64,000 nt of DNA from Lachnospiraceae bacterium JC7 (GTDB lineage Bacteria; Bacillota; Clostridia; Lachnospirales; Lachnospiraceae). Positions 1 through 8,501 of the stretch are shown here, in pieces (the stretch's first letter is position 1; the number at the start of each line of letters is the position of its first letter). Below the pieces are notes generated by a model. It made no database searches. It was not told where the DNA came from and was given only the letters and a program-made list of their open reading frames with translations. The stretch lies in NCBI GenBank assembly GCA_000513555.1, contig ALYD01000011.1, positions 35,579-99,578 of the forward strand, in the 5' to 3' direction. The position numbers were made by a program, and so were the translations under genes.

Positions 1-2
1 AG

Positions 3-272
3 AATATGTTTCAGCTTATGGGAGAAAAGACGGTTCAGCTTATGGAGAAGATAGAGGTGTCGTCGAAATCCTCTCTCAGGGATAAGATACTTGCCTATCT
101 TTCGCTTATGTCTCAGAAACAACGTTCCCGTTATATAGAATCACCCCTTACAAGGACAGAGCTGGCAGAGTATCTGTGTGCCAACAGAAGTGCCATGACC
201 AGGGAGCTTGCAGCCATGAAGGAAGAGGGTATCCTCGACTATGATAAAAATACTTATAATCTGAAAAAGTAA
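3..272 (+). CDS. Crp/Fnr-family regulator, C-terminal part
   Basis: The reading frame is open to the left window edge, so the N-terminal cyclic-nucleotide-binding-like effector domain is missing and only about 90 residues are seen. The visible part is a winged helix-turn-helix: a helical segment (SSLRDKILAYL), then the recognition unit PLTRTELAEYLCANRSAMTR and a terminal wing (GILDYDKNTYNLKK). This arrangement is typical of the Crp/Fnr family, where the first part of such a pattern is the turn and the Arg/Ser-rich part is the recognition helix. The effector cannot be predicted. The next gene starts 10 bases downstream on the same strand with GGAAG in between, so the two are probably cotranscribed. 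Confidence 0.8.
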   Translation, partial: NMFQLMGEKTVQLMEKIEVSSKSSLRDKILAYLSLMSQKQRSRYIESPLTRTELAEYLCANRSAMTRELAAMKEEGILDYDKNTYNLKK

Positions 273-282
273 AGGAAGACCA

Positions 283-1281
283 ATGGATAAAAAAACTATA
301 AAGATCACCTACGGAGCCATGATAGTAGCTCTTTTCGGAGTGCTTCTCCTGATCAACAGACAGACCGGAGGAATGTTCCAGGGCATACTGATGTACATTC
401 TGCCCATTCCTATGGTGGCTTATGCTGCGAGGTACGGCTGGAAAACAAGTATAGCTGCCTGGGCGGCGGCTACCTTTATCAGCATATTCGTTAGCACGCC
501 GACTACCATTATCTATGCAGCATGTGAAGCTTTTCTCGGTATGGTGCTGGGAACATGTATTTATCATAAAAAGGATATGACCAAATCTCTCCTGCTTATA
601 ATGTTTTTGTGCGTTATTTCCGAGCTTTTCAATGCAGTCATAATTACTGCGGTATCGGGCCAGAGCCTTTCCATGTACGTAAGGGAAATGCAGGAAGCCA
701 TGAATGAGTCCATGGAGATGATGAGTAAGTATATGGGCGGAGATCCCCGGATGGAATCTCAGATCACACTCATGAGATCCATGATGTCGGATGCTTTCAT
801 CGCAAGGATACTGCTTGTGTCCATGGCTGTGGGCGGCGCCATTCAGGGTTTTATCATATATGAAGTGAGCCTTCTTATACTTAGACGTCTCCATATCGCT
901 GTGCCGAAACCGAAGCCTGTTGCTCTTTATACCCCGCCTTCATGGACAGCATATCTCGGTATAGCTTTATTCATGCTTTATAATTACACTTTCGCCAGGC
1001 CCTTTGAAAACGAGATAGTCCAGAGCGTTATGCAGGTGGCAGGAATCGTCGGGGTCATGTATCTGATGTGTTTCGGTGTTATAGCTGTAACACTTTTGGT
1101 ACAGGCATATATGACCAGAGTAAAGCTGGTTGTCGGAATCATCGGATTCCTGAGCATTTTCATGATGCCACAGCTGGTCCTCATACTGGGAGTCTTTTAT
1201 GTTGCGGGTCAGCTTCACAGGTTCCTTTTGAAGAAACTCGGATACGAAGTGCAGGAATTACCTGATAATAGAATAAGCTGA
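283..1281 (+). CDS. DUF2232 (YybS-like) integral membrane protein
   Basis: A 332-residue polytopic membrane protein. Hydrophobic segments cover roughly residues 10-110 (several closely spaced helices), 165-195 and 220-315. Between them lies a Met/Glu-rich hydrophilic loop (about residues 125-160, with MQEAMNESMEMM). Length and layout match the DUF2232/YybS family of Firmicutes, which resembles substrate-binding membrane components of small-molecule uptake systems; no function is established. It follows the Crp/Fnr-like gene by 10 bases and is closed by a terminator at 1296-1337, so the two form the end of one unit. The family call rests on overall pattern and is moderately sure. Confidence 0.7.
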   Translation: MDKKTIKITYGAMIVALFGVLLLINRQTGGMFQGILMYILPIPMVAYAARYGWKTSIAAWAAATFISIFVSTPTTIIYAACEAFLGMVLGTCIYHKKDMTKSLLLIMFLCVISELFNAVIITAVSGQSLSMYVREMQEAMNESMEMMSKYMGGDPRMESQITLMRSMMSDAFIARILLVSMAVGGAIQGFIIYEVSLLILRRLHIAVPKPKPVALYTPPSWTAYLGIALFMLYNYTFARPFENEIVQSVMQVAGIVGVMYLMCFGVIAVTLLVQAYMTRVKLVVGIIGFLSIFMMPQLVLILGVFYVAGQLHRFLLKKLGYEVQELPDNRIS

Positions 1282-1295
1282 GATATGGGAGCTAT

Positions 1296-1337
1296 AGTGC
1301 ATATGTCCGGTCGTGAGACGGATATATGCACTTTTTC
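1296..1337 (+). terminator. Rho-independent terminator
   Basis: A 14-base arm AGTGCATATGTCCG (1296-1309) pairs with CGGATATATGCACT (1319-1332) with one mismatch, followed by a T-run. It ends the regulator/DUF2232 unit. Confidence 0.9.
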
Positions 1338-1435
1338 TATTTAAAATGTCTAATTTGTGCCGATTTCTGATATAGTATATGTATATTATCAGTTGGGCGT
1401 GATGGATGATTTGCGTTCAAAAGGAGAGGCAGAGT

Positions 1436-2017
1436 ATGGAATATAAAGTTATTACGATTAGCCGCAATTATGGAAGTCATGGACATGAGCTTGCACAGAA
1501 ACTAAGTGAAAGGCTTGGAATACCATATTACGACAGAGATTTTGTACGTAAGACAGCAGCTGAGAGCGGTTTTTCTCAGGAGCTTATAGATGAAGACGGT
1601 GAAAAGATAAAGATTGGAACCAAGCTTATCGAGATGTTGTCTCCGGCTTCACTTAATTCAAGTCACGACGAGATATTCAAGGCACAGAGCAGAGTGGTTC
1701 TGGAGCTGTCTGAGTCACCATGTATCATAGTCGGAAGATGTTCCAACTATATTCTCAGAGAGGCGGGCATTCCGTCTTTCGATATTTATCTTACAGCTGA
1801 CAGATCCTGGCGTATTGATAATGCACTGAATCATAAGGTGAAGAAGGAACAGGTCACAGAGCAGTATATAACCAAAAAGGACAATGAGCGAAGTGATTAC
1901 TATAAGCTCTATACCGGACGTCCCATGGGAATGGCATCTGACTACACTGTTTGTCTTGACGTAGGAAAGATCGGAATGGACAGATGTGTAGACATTATCT
2001 GCAACCTTTTGAAATAA
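1436..2017 (+). CDS. Cytidylate kinase-like (AAK6-type) protein
   Basis: 193 residues from ATG 1436, chosen because AAGGAGAGG lies at 1421-1429 with normal spacing; an ATG at 1406 in the same frame has no comparable site. The N-terminus (VITISRNYGSHGHELAQKL, then LGIPYYDRDFV) matches the cytidylate kinase-like family, in which the usual Gly-rich loop appears as GSGGxxIA; here it reads GSHGHELA. The later PCIIVGRCSNYIL and the ITKKDNERSDYYKLYTG segment also fit that family. These proteins have a nucleotide-kinase fold, but real cytidylate kinase activity is doubtful since the housekeeping Cmk is usually elsewhere. Monocistronic: terminators flank it on both sides. Confidence 0.8.
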   Translation: MEYKVITISRNYGSHGHELAQKLSERLGIPYYDRDFVRKTAAESGFSQELIDEDGEKIKIGTKLIEMLSPASLNSSHDEIFKAQSRVVLELSESPCIIVGRCSNYILREAGIPSFDIYLTADRSWRIDNALNHKVKKEQVTEQYITKKDNERSDYYKLYTGRPMGMASDYTVCLDVGKIGMDRCVDIICNLLK

Positions 2018-2026
2018 ATATGTTAT

Positions 2027-2072
2027 AATACCCGTATTCTTGCATAAAGATGCTTGAATACGGGTATTTTTT
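2027..2072 (+). terminator. Rho-independent terminator
   Basis: AATACCCGTATTC (2027-2039) pairs with GAATACGGGTATT (2056-2068), followed by TTTT. It separates the kinase-like gene from argC. Confidence 0.9.
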
Positions 2073-2101
2073 GATAATTATGCATTAATGAGGAGATGGC
2101 C

Positions 2102-3034
2102 ATGAAAACAAAGATTTATATCGACGGACAAAGCGGAACAACCGGACTCCAGATTTATGATCGAATAGGAAAAAGAGAGGATTTGGAGCTGCTCCGTATT
2201 CCTGAAGAAAAACGTCATGATACAGAGGAACGAAAAAAATATCTCAATTCTGCAGACATAGTATTCCTCTGCCTGCCTGATGACGGGGCGAGAGAAGCGG
2301 TTTCTCTAATTGACAATGCTTCCGTCAGAGTCATTGATGCTTCTACAGCTCACAGAACAAATGATGACTGGGTATATGGCTTCCCGGAGTTATCAAAGGA
2401 GCAGCGTGAGGCTATACGTACAGGTAAAAGGATCGCGAATCCCGGATGTCATGCCACAGGCTTTATTTCCGTGACAGCTCCTCTTGTGCGCATGGGTATA
2501 CTTCCCGTGGATTATCCCGTTACCTGTTATTCACTTACCGGTTATTCAGGCGGTGGAAAGAAAATGATACAGGATTATGAGGCGGAGGGACGTTCCGAGC
2601 TTCTCAGCGCTCCGGGAATCTACGGACTTAATCTTAAGCATAAGCATATTCCAGAGATGCAGAAAATGACCGGACTTTCCCATGCACCTGTGTTCATGCC
2701 TGTAGTTGATGATTATTACAAGGGCATGGCAACTACCATCATGCTTCAGAACAGACTTCTTAATGGCGCTCCGACTGCAGAGGATATCTGTGAGAAGCTT
2801 AAGGAATATTATAAGGATGAGCATTTTGTAAATGTCGTTCCTTTCGGCGAAAATGACAGTAAGCTTTATGCCAATAAGCTGGCGGGAACAAATGAGCTTC
2901 AAATCGTGGTGTGCGGATATGAGGACCAGACATCTGTTACCGCCCTCTTTGATAATCTCGGAAAGGGAGCCAGCGGTGCGGCAGTACAGAATATGAACAT
3001 CATGCTGGGACTTCCCGAGAATACAGGGCTTTGA
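2102..3034 (+). CDS. argC: N-acetyl-gamma-glutamyl-phosphate reductase (short, type 2)
   Basis: Cytoplasmic enzyme that reduces N-acetylglutamyl-5-phosphate to the semialdehyde with NADPH, the third step of arginine/ornithine synthesis. The protein has an N-terminal nucleotide-binding stretch (YIDGQSGTTGLQIYDRI), the catalytic cysteine in NPGCHATG (about residue 117) and the SGGGKKMI segment. At 310 residues it belongs to the short ArgC class. ATG 2102 is preferred: AGGAG at 2091-2095 abuts the in-frame ATG 2096 and is better spaced to 2102. No other arg gene is visible here, so argC stands apart from the rest of the pathway. The next feature downstream is a T-box promoter, so argC is probably its own unit. 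Confidence 0.93.
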   Translation: MKTKIYIDGQSGTTGLQIYDRIGKREDLELLRIPEEKRHDTEERKKYLNSADIVFLCLPDDGAREAVSLIDNASVRVIDASTAHRTNDDWVYGFPELSKEQREAIRTGKRIANPGCHATGFISVTAPLVRMGILPVDYPVTCYSLTGYSGGGKKMIQDYEAEGRSELLSAPGIYGLNLKHKHIPEMQKMTGLSHAPVFMPVVDDYYKGMATTIMLQNRLLNGAPTAEDICEKLKEYYKDEHFVNVVPFGENDSKLYANKLAGTNELQIVVCGYEDQTSVTALFDNLGKGASGAAVQNMNIMLGLPENTGL

Positions 3035-3120
3035 GCTGTTACCCGAGACATGGAATGGCTAAAAATAATGACATCACCCGAAGTTATACCTGCTACGTAT
3101 AAATGGGTATGGGCCAATCG

Positions 3121-3149
3121 TTGACTTTGATTTTCAATAGGAGTAATTT
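3121..3149 (+). promoter_or_regulatory. Candidate sigma-A promoter of the T-box leader
   Basis: TTGACT (3121-3126), a 17-base spacer, then TAATTT (3144-3149). It sits just ahead of the T-box stem I and would start the dctPQM transcript. The -10 box is weak. Confidence 0.55.
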
Positions 3150-3159
3150 ACTATCAACA

Positions 3160-3432
3160 GATAAATGATAAAGACGTTGACGAGAAAAAGTAGCAGTCTG
3201 ATATGCTTCAGAGAGCCGTTGGTCGGTGTGAAACGGTGCAGGTAAGGTTGTGAATATCATCTCCGAGTTTCGTGCTGAAAGCTCTCGTAATTAGGCATCG
3301 ACGGTGTGGTCTCCGTTACAGGACTAAGCATTGATAGATGCGACAGAGTGGTCGTTTTACGGCAATGAGAGTGGTACCGCAGAGGTAATTTAAGCCTTTG
3401 TCTCTTCAAAAGAAGAGGCAGGGGCTTTTTTA
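3160..3432 (+). promoter_or_regulatory. T-box riboswitch (probable Ile specifier) with terminator
   Basis: T-box hallmarks are present in order: the AGTAG GA/K-turn motif (3188-3193), AGAGAGCC (3210-3217), the distal loop motif GGTGTGAAAC (3225-3234), the specifier region GTGAATATCATCTCCGAG near 3250-3267, the T-box core TGGTACC (3372-3378) in the antiterminator, and a strong terminator. That terminator pairs GCCTTTGTCTCTTC with GAAGAGGCAGGGGC and runs into T6 (3394-3432). The specifier reads best as ATC (3256-3258, Ile), since it is C-ending and followed by A; TAT (3255-3257, Tyr) is the alternative frame. Uncharged tRNA would favour readthrough into the downstream TRAP genes. Confidence 0.93.
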
Positions 3433-3434
3433 GT

Positions 3435-3600
3435 GCATAAATCCTGTATCAGGCGGCTGTGCAGATTGCAAGCTTGCTTGCAAAAATGCACAGACATCTG
3501 ATACGACAACAGAAATCGAGAAGTAGCGCGATAGCGCGGATTCGAGATTTCTGTAGCATGACGAGAGTGCGAAGCACGAAGTCATGCGCAGGATTTATGT
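3435..3600 (+). repeat. Cloverleaf-like four-way-junction inverted-repeat element
   Basis: A compact structured element between the T-box terminator and the TRAP genes. The outer stem GCATAAATCCTG (3435-3446) pairs with CAGGATTTATGT (3589-3600). Inside are three arms. Arm A pairs GTATCAG (3446-3452) with CTGATAC (3498-3504), with inner CTGTGCA/TGCACAG. Arm B pairs ACAGAAATC (3509-3517) with GATTTCTGT (3546-3554) and is tipped by GCGC-GATA-GCGC. Arm C pairs GCATGAC (3556-3562) with GTCATGC (3581-3587) and is tipped by GTGC-GAA-GCAC. It does not match a riboswitch class I know and looks like a dispersed intergenic repeat. No second copy is apparent in this window. Confidence 0.7.
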
Positions 3601-3692
3601 AATTCAATTATCAGTCATGCAATCAGCGGTATAAAACGAGGAAATATCTGTTGGGGAAAAGTAAAAAAGAATCAAATGTTAGGGAGGCAACA

Positions 3693-4832
3693 ATGAAGAA
3701 GAACAGATTAATGGCTATGGCTATGGCAGGAGCAGTGGTAATGTCTATGGCGGCATGCGGTTCCAACGCTGCACCTGAAAAGGCAGCTACGGAAGCGGCA
3801 AAGGAAACAGCGGCAGCAACCGAGGCAGCCAAGGATGGCGCTTCAGCCGAGACAAAGGCTGCAGCTGACACATCAGATGTATCAAATGCATCAAACGTAG
3901 CTCCTGAGATTCCTGATGGTGCAACAGTCATCAAGCTCGGTACAACAGTAAATGAGCAGGATTCATTCCAGATCGCAGCTGTAAAGTTCGCAGAGCTCGT
4001 ACAGGAGAACACCAACGGTGCCTATGCCATCGAGATCCACCCTAACGGAGATCTGGGCGGCGAGAGAGATATGCTTGAGTCCATGCAGATGGGAACTCTG
4101 GATATGGGTATCGTAACATCAGGACCATTCGTAAACTTCTCACAGGATATGGGAGTTCTGGATATGCCTTATCTTTTCGCCAACAAGGAGCAGGCATATG
4201 CTGTATTTGACGGTGAGGTAGGACGTGAGCTTCTTGATACACTGGAGGGTTCAGGCCTCAAGGGTCTTGCTTATGCAGAGAGAGGTTTCCGTAATCTCAC
4301 AAACAATGTCCGTCCTATCGAAAAGGCAGAGGACCTCAAGGGACTTAAGATTCGTGTAATGGAAAATGAAGTATATCAGAAGGCATTTGAGGCACTAGGT
4401 GTCAATGCTACACCGATGGCATGGGCAGACTGCCTTACAGCTCTTCAGCAGGGAACTGTTGATGGTGAGGAGAATCCTATCAACGTAATCAATTCCTATA
4501 AGCTCTGGGAGTCACAGAAGTATGTAACTCTCGACGGTCACAGCTACTCGACAGCCATCATCACCATGTCACTTGACAAGTTCAATTCTCTCGATGCAGA
4601 CACACAGAAGGTATTCCTTGATGCGGCACAGCAGGCTGCAGAGTATGAGAGAGCATGGGTGGCAGATCAGGAGGCAGGACAGCTTCAGGCTATGAAGGAT
4701 AACGGTATGGAGATCGTTGAAAATCCTGATGTTGATTCCTTCAAGGAGGCTGTAAAGTCAGTTTATGATGCTTATCCTCAGTATGATGAGTACGTTAAGA
4801 AGATCAACGAGGTCATCGCAACTGTAGGTTAA
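3693..4832 (+). CDS. TRAP transporter solute-binding lipoprotein (DctP family)
   Basis: Extracytoplasmic substrate receptor of a tripartite ATP-independent transporter. ATG 3693 follows GGGAGG at 3682-3687; an in-frame TTG at 3651 has no such site. The 379-residue protein begins with a lipoprotein signal (lipobox SMAAC, Cys about residue 22) and a low-complexity Ala/Glu/Thr linker to about residue 70. The DctP fold follows, with GGERDMLESMQMG, the DLKGLKIRVMEN segment that carries the conserved carboxylate-binding Arg, and WADCLTALQQGTVDGEENP. The family binds organic acids. The T-box ahead and ilvD behind suggest a branched-chain oxo- or hydroxy-acid, but the ligand is not readable from sequence. 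Confidence 0.93.
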   Translation: MKKNRLMAMAMAGAVVMSMAACGSNAAPEKAATEAAKETAAATEAAKDGASAETKAAADTSDVSNASNVAPEIPDGATVIKLGTTVNEQDSFQIAAVKFAELVQENTNGAYAIEIHPNGDLGGERDMLESMQMGTLDMGIVTSGPFVNFSQDMGVLDMPYLFANKEQAYAVFDGEVGRELLDTLEGSGLKGLAYAERGFRNLTNNVRPIEKAEDLKGLKIRVMENEVYQKAFEALGVNATPMAWADCLTALQQGTVDGEENPINVINSYKLWESQKYVTLDGHSYSTAIITMSLDKFNSLDADTQKVFLDAAQQAAEYERAWVADQEAGQLQAMKDNGMEIVENPDVDSFKEAVKSVYDAYPQYDEYVKKINEVIATVG

Positions 4833-4864
4833 TAGTAATAAGCCCATGGAAACAGGGTATACAG

Positions 4865-4898
4865 CATCAGCCCATAATTAAACATGGGCTGATGTTTT
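4865..4898 (+). terminator. Intra-operon hairpin between the P and Q genes
   Basis: CATCAGCCCA (4865-4874) pairs perfectly with TGGGCTGATG (4885-4894), followed by TTTT. The T-run is short, so it may be a leaky terminator or a 3' stabiliser giving more binding protein than membrane subunits. Confidence 0.6.
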
Positions 4899-4919
4899 CG
4901 GATAAAGGAGGCAATCGAA

Positions 4920-5423
4920 GTGGGATTTGTCAAATCTGTTCACAAATTATCAGAGGTGCTTGATAAGGTGATGGAATATATCATTTTTGTAATGCTGCTT
5001 CTGATGGTAATAATCACAGGTGCACAGATAGTGTGCCGTATGTTCTTCCAGTCCCTTCAGTGGTCTGAGGAGGCAACGAGATATCTGCTTATATGGTGTT
5101 CGATGCTGGGAGCAGGATGTGTTTATAAGCATGGAGGACATATTGCGGTAACTGTGCTTCAGGATGTAGTTCCTGCAGGGGTAAAAAGAGGAATGAAACT
5201 TCTGGTGCACGCTCTCTGTTTCGTTCTCTGTGTGGCTGTTGTATTTTACGGCGTAAAATATTTCGGAAAGCAGGGAACTCAGCTTTCACCTTCACTTCGC
5301 TGGCCTATGAGATTTATCTATCTGGGTATCGATTTCGGCTGTGGCTTTATGGCGGTACATGCGCTGGATGCTTTTCTCCAGCTGTTTTTCCGTTTGACTA
5401 ATGATACGGAGGTGGAAAGCTGA
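4920..5423 (+). CDS. TRAP transporter small permease (DctQ family)
   Basis: Small membrane subunit of the TRAP transporter, 167 residues with four predicted hydrophobic helices (about residues 17-40, 50-70, 88-112 and 130-155). It starts at GTG 4920, justified by AAAGGAGG at 4904-4911. The motif SLQWSEEATRYLLIWCSMLGA matches the DctQ signature in which the E-x-x-R-Y-x-x-x-W run follows helix 2. Its stop overlaps the start of the large permease (TGATG at 5421-5425), giving translational coupling. In the family, Q and M together form the sodium-coupled membrane complex that receives substrate from the P subunit. Confidence 0.92.
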   Translation: MGFVKSVHKLSEVLDKVMEYIIFVMLLLMVIITGAQIVCRMFFQSLQWSEEATRYLLIWCSMLGAGCVYKHGGHIAVTVLQDVVPAGVKRGMKLLVHALCFVLCVAVVFYGVKYFGKQGTQLSPSLRWPMRFIYLGIDFGCGFMAVHALDAFLQLFFRLTNDTEVES

Positions 5424-6688
5424 TGGCAGCAATACTTTTTATATCCTTTGCAGTACTTTTGCTTCTGGGAGTTCCTGTTGGTTTTACCATAGCCATTGCG
5501 GCTTTCATCACCCTCCTTGCAGGAGGAGTTCCGGCACTTATGATGGTGCAGCGTATCTTTACGGCGCAGGATTCCTTTTCCCTGATCGCGGTTCCCTTCT
5601 TTATCCTTGCAGGTGATCTGATGTCAAAGGGAGCAGTCTCAAGGGTTTTGGTGGAGTTTGCAGAGTCCCTTCTCGGATGGATAAGAGGAGGACTCACCAT
5701 AGTATCTGTACTTACCGGGATGTTCTTTGCGGCTATTTCAGGTTCGGGTGCAGCCACAACAGCTGCAGTGGGAGCCACACTTATTCCGGAGCTTGAAAAG
5801 AGAGGTTATCACGTTGATAAATCCGCAGCCCTTATTGCAGCAGCCGGAACCATCGGTGTAGTTATACCGCCTTCTGTTCCCATGGTGCTGTATGCGGTTA
5901 TTGCAGAGCAGTCTGTCAATGTCCTTTTCCGAAACGGTTTCGGCCCGGGCTTTGCCATGGGTGCCATCCTTATAATCATTGCCCTTACAGAGGCAAGAAA
6001 GCTTGGTTATCCAAAGGGTACAAAATTTGAGATAAAGACAGTCCTTAAGACATTTATCCATGCGGTCTGGGGAATACTTATGCCCCTCATCATTCTCGGA
6101 GGAATATTCTCAGGATACTTCACACCTTCTGAGGCAGCGGATGTTGCGGTTATCTATGCCATAGTCATCGGTTTCTTCGTTTATCGTGATCTTAAGCCGA
6201 AGGATCTCATGAAGATCATGATGAATTCGGCAAAGACCTCTTCGGTCATCATGCTTATCATAGGTTTCTCAGGTCCCTTTGGATGGGTACTTGCCAACTG
6301 GAAGATCCCGGAGGCCATTTCCAAGGCAGTGCTTTCGGTTTCCGATAACAGGTTCATCATCCTTTTCCTTATAGGAGTCATCATCCTTATAGCCGGAGTT
6401 TTTATGGAGACATCCTCTGCCATCATACTCCTTACTCCTGTATTTCTGCCTCTTATAAAGGCCATGGGAGTGGATCTGGTGCATTTCGGTATAGTCTTCG
6501 TTGTGGGCCTGGGAATAGGAATGATCACACCGCCGGTAGCCATAAATCTGTTTGTGGCGTCGGGAATAACGGGCCTGCCCATCACCAGGATATCAAAGGC
6601 CATAGTTCCTTATCTTCTGGGACTTATACTGATATTCTTCCTTATACTGTATCTTCCGCTTTTTATACCGGCTCTGATAGTGGGTTAA
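5423..6688 (+). CDS. TRAP transporter large permease (DctM family)
   Basis: 421-residue, highly hydrophobic membrane subunit with about 12 helices, the translocation channel of the TRAP system. Characteristic stretches include GVPVGFTIAIAAF near the N-terminus, FAAISGSGAATTAAVGATLIPEL (about residues 102-124), the IPPSVPMVLYAVI segment and the C-terminal GMITPPVAINLFVASGIT. Length and motifs are normal for DctM. It overlaps dctQ by one base at TGATG. No terminator follows it; ilvD has a promoter of its own 7-36 bases downstream, but readthrough from the T-box transcript is also possible. Confidence 0.95.
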   Translation: MAAILFISFAVLLLLGVPVGFTIAIAAFITLLAGGVPALMMVQRIFTAQDSFSLIAVPFFILAGDLMSKGAVSRVLVEFAESLLGWIRGGLTIVSVLTGMFFAAISGSGAATTAAVGATLIPELEKRGYHVDKSAALIAAAGTIGVVIPPSVPMVLYAVIAEQSVNVLFRNGFGPGFAMGAILIIIALTEARKLGYPKGTKFEIKTVLKTFIHAVWGILMPLIILGGIFSGYFTPSEAADVAVIYAIVIGFFVYRDLKPKDLMKIMMNSAKTSSVIMLIIGFSGPFGWVLANWKIPEAISKAVLSVSDNRFIILFLIGVIILIAGVFMETSSAIILLTPVFLPLIKAMGVDLVHFGIVFVVGLGIGMITPPVAINLFVASGITGLPITRISKAIVPYLLGLILIFFLILYLPLFIPALIVG

Positions 6689-6694
6689 AAAAGT

Positions 6695-6724
6695 GTGACA
6701 ATGAAATTACAGTAAGGATATAAT
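6695..6724 (+). promoter_or_regulatory. Candidate ilvD promoter
   Basis: GTGACA (6695-6700), 18-base spacer, TATAAT (6719-6724), just behind the dctM stop. A perfect -10 box suggests ilvD can be transcribed independently of the T-box. Confidence 0.6.
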
Positions 6725-6836
6725 AGAAAAAGAGTTTTTGTTGCAGCTTCTTTTGTGGATGAAAGAGCATAGATATAGCCTTTGACTCAGGGGATAGATA
6801 TTGAGACAGGCGTTCATAATTCAGGAGGAAATAATT

Positions 6837-8483
6837 ATGCGTAGTGATTTAGTTAAGAAGGGAATAGAGCATACCCCACACCGCTCACTTTTAAAGGCGG
6901 ACGGACTTACAGATGAGCAGATGAGACGTCCCCTTATAGGTATAGTAAACTCCTTTACCGAGGTGGTTCCGGGACATGAGCATCTTCAGCAGATCGCAAG
7001 AGCTGTGAAGGATGGCGTACTCATGGCAGGAGGAACCCCCCTTGAGTTCAACACCATCGCAGTATGTGACGGTATCGCCATGGGACATGACGGTATGCAC
7101 TTCTCACTTTCATCACGTGAGCTCATCACTGACACCATTGAATGTATGGCTACAGGACATGCTCTTGATGCTCTTGTATTTATCCCTAACTGTGACAAGA
7201 TCGTTCCGGGAATGCTTCTGGCTGCACTTCGCCTCAATCTTCCATGTGTATTTGTTTCCGGCGGACCCATGCTCTCACTTCATCAGCGCGACCTGAACAC
7301 AGCTTTTGAGGCAGTCGGTGCCTACAAGGCAGGTCTTATGGATGAGGCAGGGGTCATGGATGTTGAGAACAGCTGCTGTCCGACCTGCGGTTCATGTTCA
7401 GGTATGTTCACAGCCAATTCCATGAATTCACTCTGTGAGGTCCTCGGTATGGCTCTTCCCGGAAACGGAACCATTCCGGCTGTTTATTCAGAGAGGATCC
7501 GTCTTGCAAAGACCGCAGGAATGCAGGTGATGAAGGTTCTGGAGCAGGATCTCCGTCCGAGAGATATCATCAAGGCCGAAACTATCGAGAACGCCATAAC
7601 AGTGGATATGGCCCTCGGATGCTCAACAAATACAGCACTTCACCTTATGGCGGTGGCTCACGAGGCAGGTTTCCCGTTCGATCTTCATAAGATAAATGAG
7701 ATTTCAGACAGAACACCAAACCTCTGTCACCTTGCCCCTGCAGGACATCACCACATGCAGGACCTTATGGAGGCCGGCGGAATCTATGCAGTTATCCATG
7801 AGCTTGATGAGCATGGCCTCATCAACAGAGACTGTATGACAGTTCTCGGAAAGACCATAGGAGAGGCTACTCAGGGAGCGGTAAACAGAAATCCTGAGGT
7901 CATCCGTCCGTTTGACAACCCATATCTTAAGGAAGGCGGACTTGCAGTCCTTTACGGAAATCTGGCACCTCACGGATCCATCGTTAAGCGTTCAGCCGTA
8001 GCGCCTGAAATGATGGTGAATGAGTGTACAGCAAGAGTATTTAACTCAGAGGAGGAGGCTATCGGTGCGATCTATGGCGGAAAGATCAAGGCAGGAGACT
8101 GCGTTGTCATCCGTTATGAAGGCCCTGCAGGCGGTCCGGGAATGAGAGAGATGCTCAGCCCTACTTCCGCGATCGCAGGTATGAAGCTGGATACCACTGT
8201 TGCACTTGTAACAGACGGACGTTTCTCAGGAGCATCCCGCGGAGCTGCAATCGGACATGTTTCACCTGAGGCTCAGGCCGGCGGACCTATCGCTTACGTA
8301 AAGGATGGAGACAAGATCAAGATCGATATCCCTAACTACTCCATCGAGCTTCTGGTTTCCGATGAGGAGATGGAAGAGCGTAAGAAGACCATGCAGGTAC
8401 GTGAGCAGCGCAATCTCACAGGATACTTAAGAAAGTATGCGAAGCTCGTTCATTCTGCCGATACAGGTGCTATAGTAGAGTGA
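6837..8483 (+). CDS. ilvD: Dihydroxy-acid dehydratase
   Basis: Iron-sulfur dehydratase converting 2,3-dihydroxy-isovalerate and 2,3-dihydroxy-3-methylvalerate to the oxo-acid precursors of valine/leucine and isoleucine. ATG 6837 is chosen for AGGAGGAA at 6823-6830. The 548-residue protein shows [10 protein letters not shown] (cluster Cys about residue 120), [19 protein letters not shown] (about residues 179-197) and C-terminal [20 protein letters not shown]. These are classic IlvD signatures, and the length fits IlvD better than the longer sugar-acid dehydratases of the same superfamily. Its position behind a TRAP transporter and a probable Ile T-box ties the transporter to branched-chain metabolism. 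Confidence 0.96.
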   Translation: MRSDLVKKGIEHTPHRSLLKADGLTDEQMRRPLIGIVNSFTEVVPGHEHLQQIARAVKDGVLMAGGTPLEFNTIAVCDGIAMGHDGMHFSLSSRELITDTIECMATGHALDALVFIPNCDKIVPGMLLAALRLNLPCVFVSGGPMLSLHQRDLNTAFEAVGAYKAGLMDEAGVMDVENSCCPTCGSCSGMFTANSMNSLCEVLGMALPGNGTIPAVYSERIRLAKTAGMQVMKVLEQDLRPRDIIKAETIENAITVDMALGCSTNTALHLMAVAHEAGFPFDLHKINEISDRTPNLCHLAPAGHHHMQDLMEAGGIYAVIHELDEHGLINRDCMTVLGKTIGEATQGAVNRNPEVIRPFDNPYLKEGGLAVLYGNLAPHGSIVKRSAVAPEMMVNECTARVFNSEEEAIGAIYGGKIKAGDCVVIRYEGPAGGPGMREMLSPTSAIAGMKLDTTVALVTDGRFSGASRGAAIGHVSPEAQAGGPIAYVKDGDKIKIDIPNYSIELLVSDEEMEERKKTMQVREQRNLTGYLRKYAKLVHSADTGAIVE

Positions 8484-8501
8484 TGAAAAAATAACATGTA
8501 A

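Noticed and set aside
148..894. Minus-strand frame opposite the regulator and DUF2232 genes
   Set aside because: No start signal, odd composition, and it crosses two convincing plus-strand genes.
3255..3257. TAT as a Tyr specifier of the T-box
   Set aside because: Kept only as an alternative: it ends in T and is followed by C, whereas ATC one base later is C-ending, followed by A and agrees with ilvD downstream.
3435..3600. The cloverleaf element considered as a tRNA-like RNA
   Set aside because: Arm lengths, the lack of a 7-base anticodon loop and the 12-base-pair outer stem do not fit tRNA dimensions.
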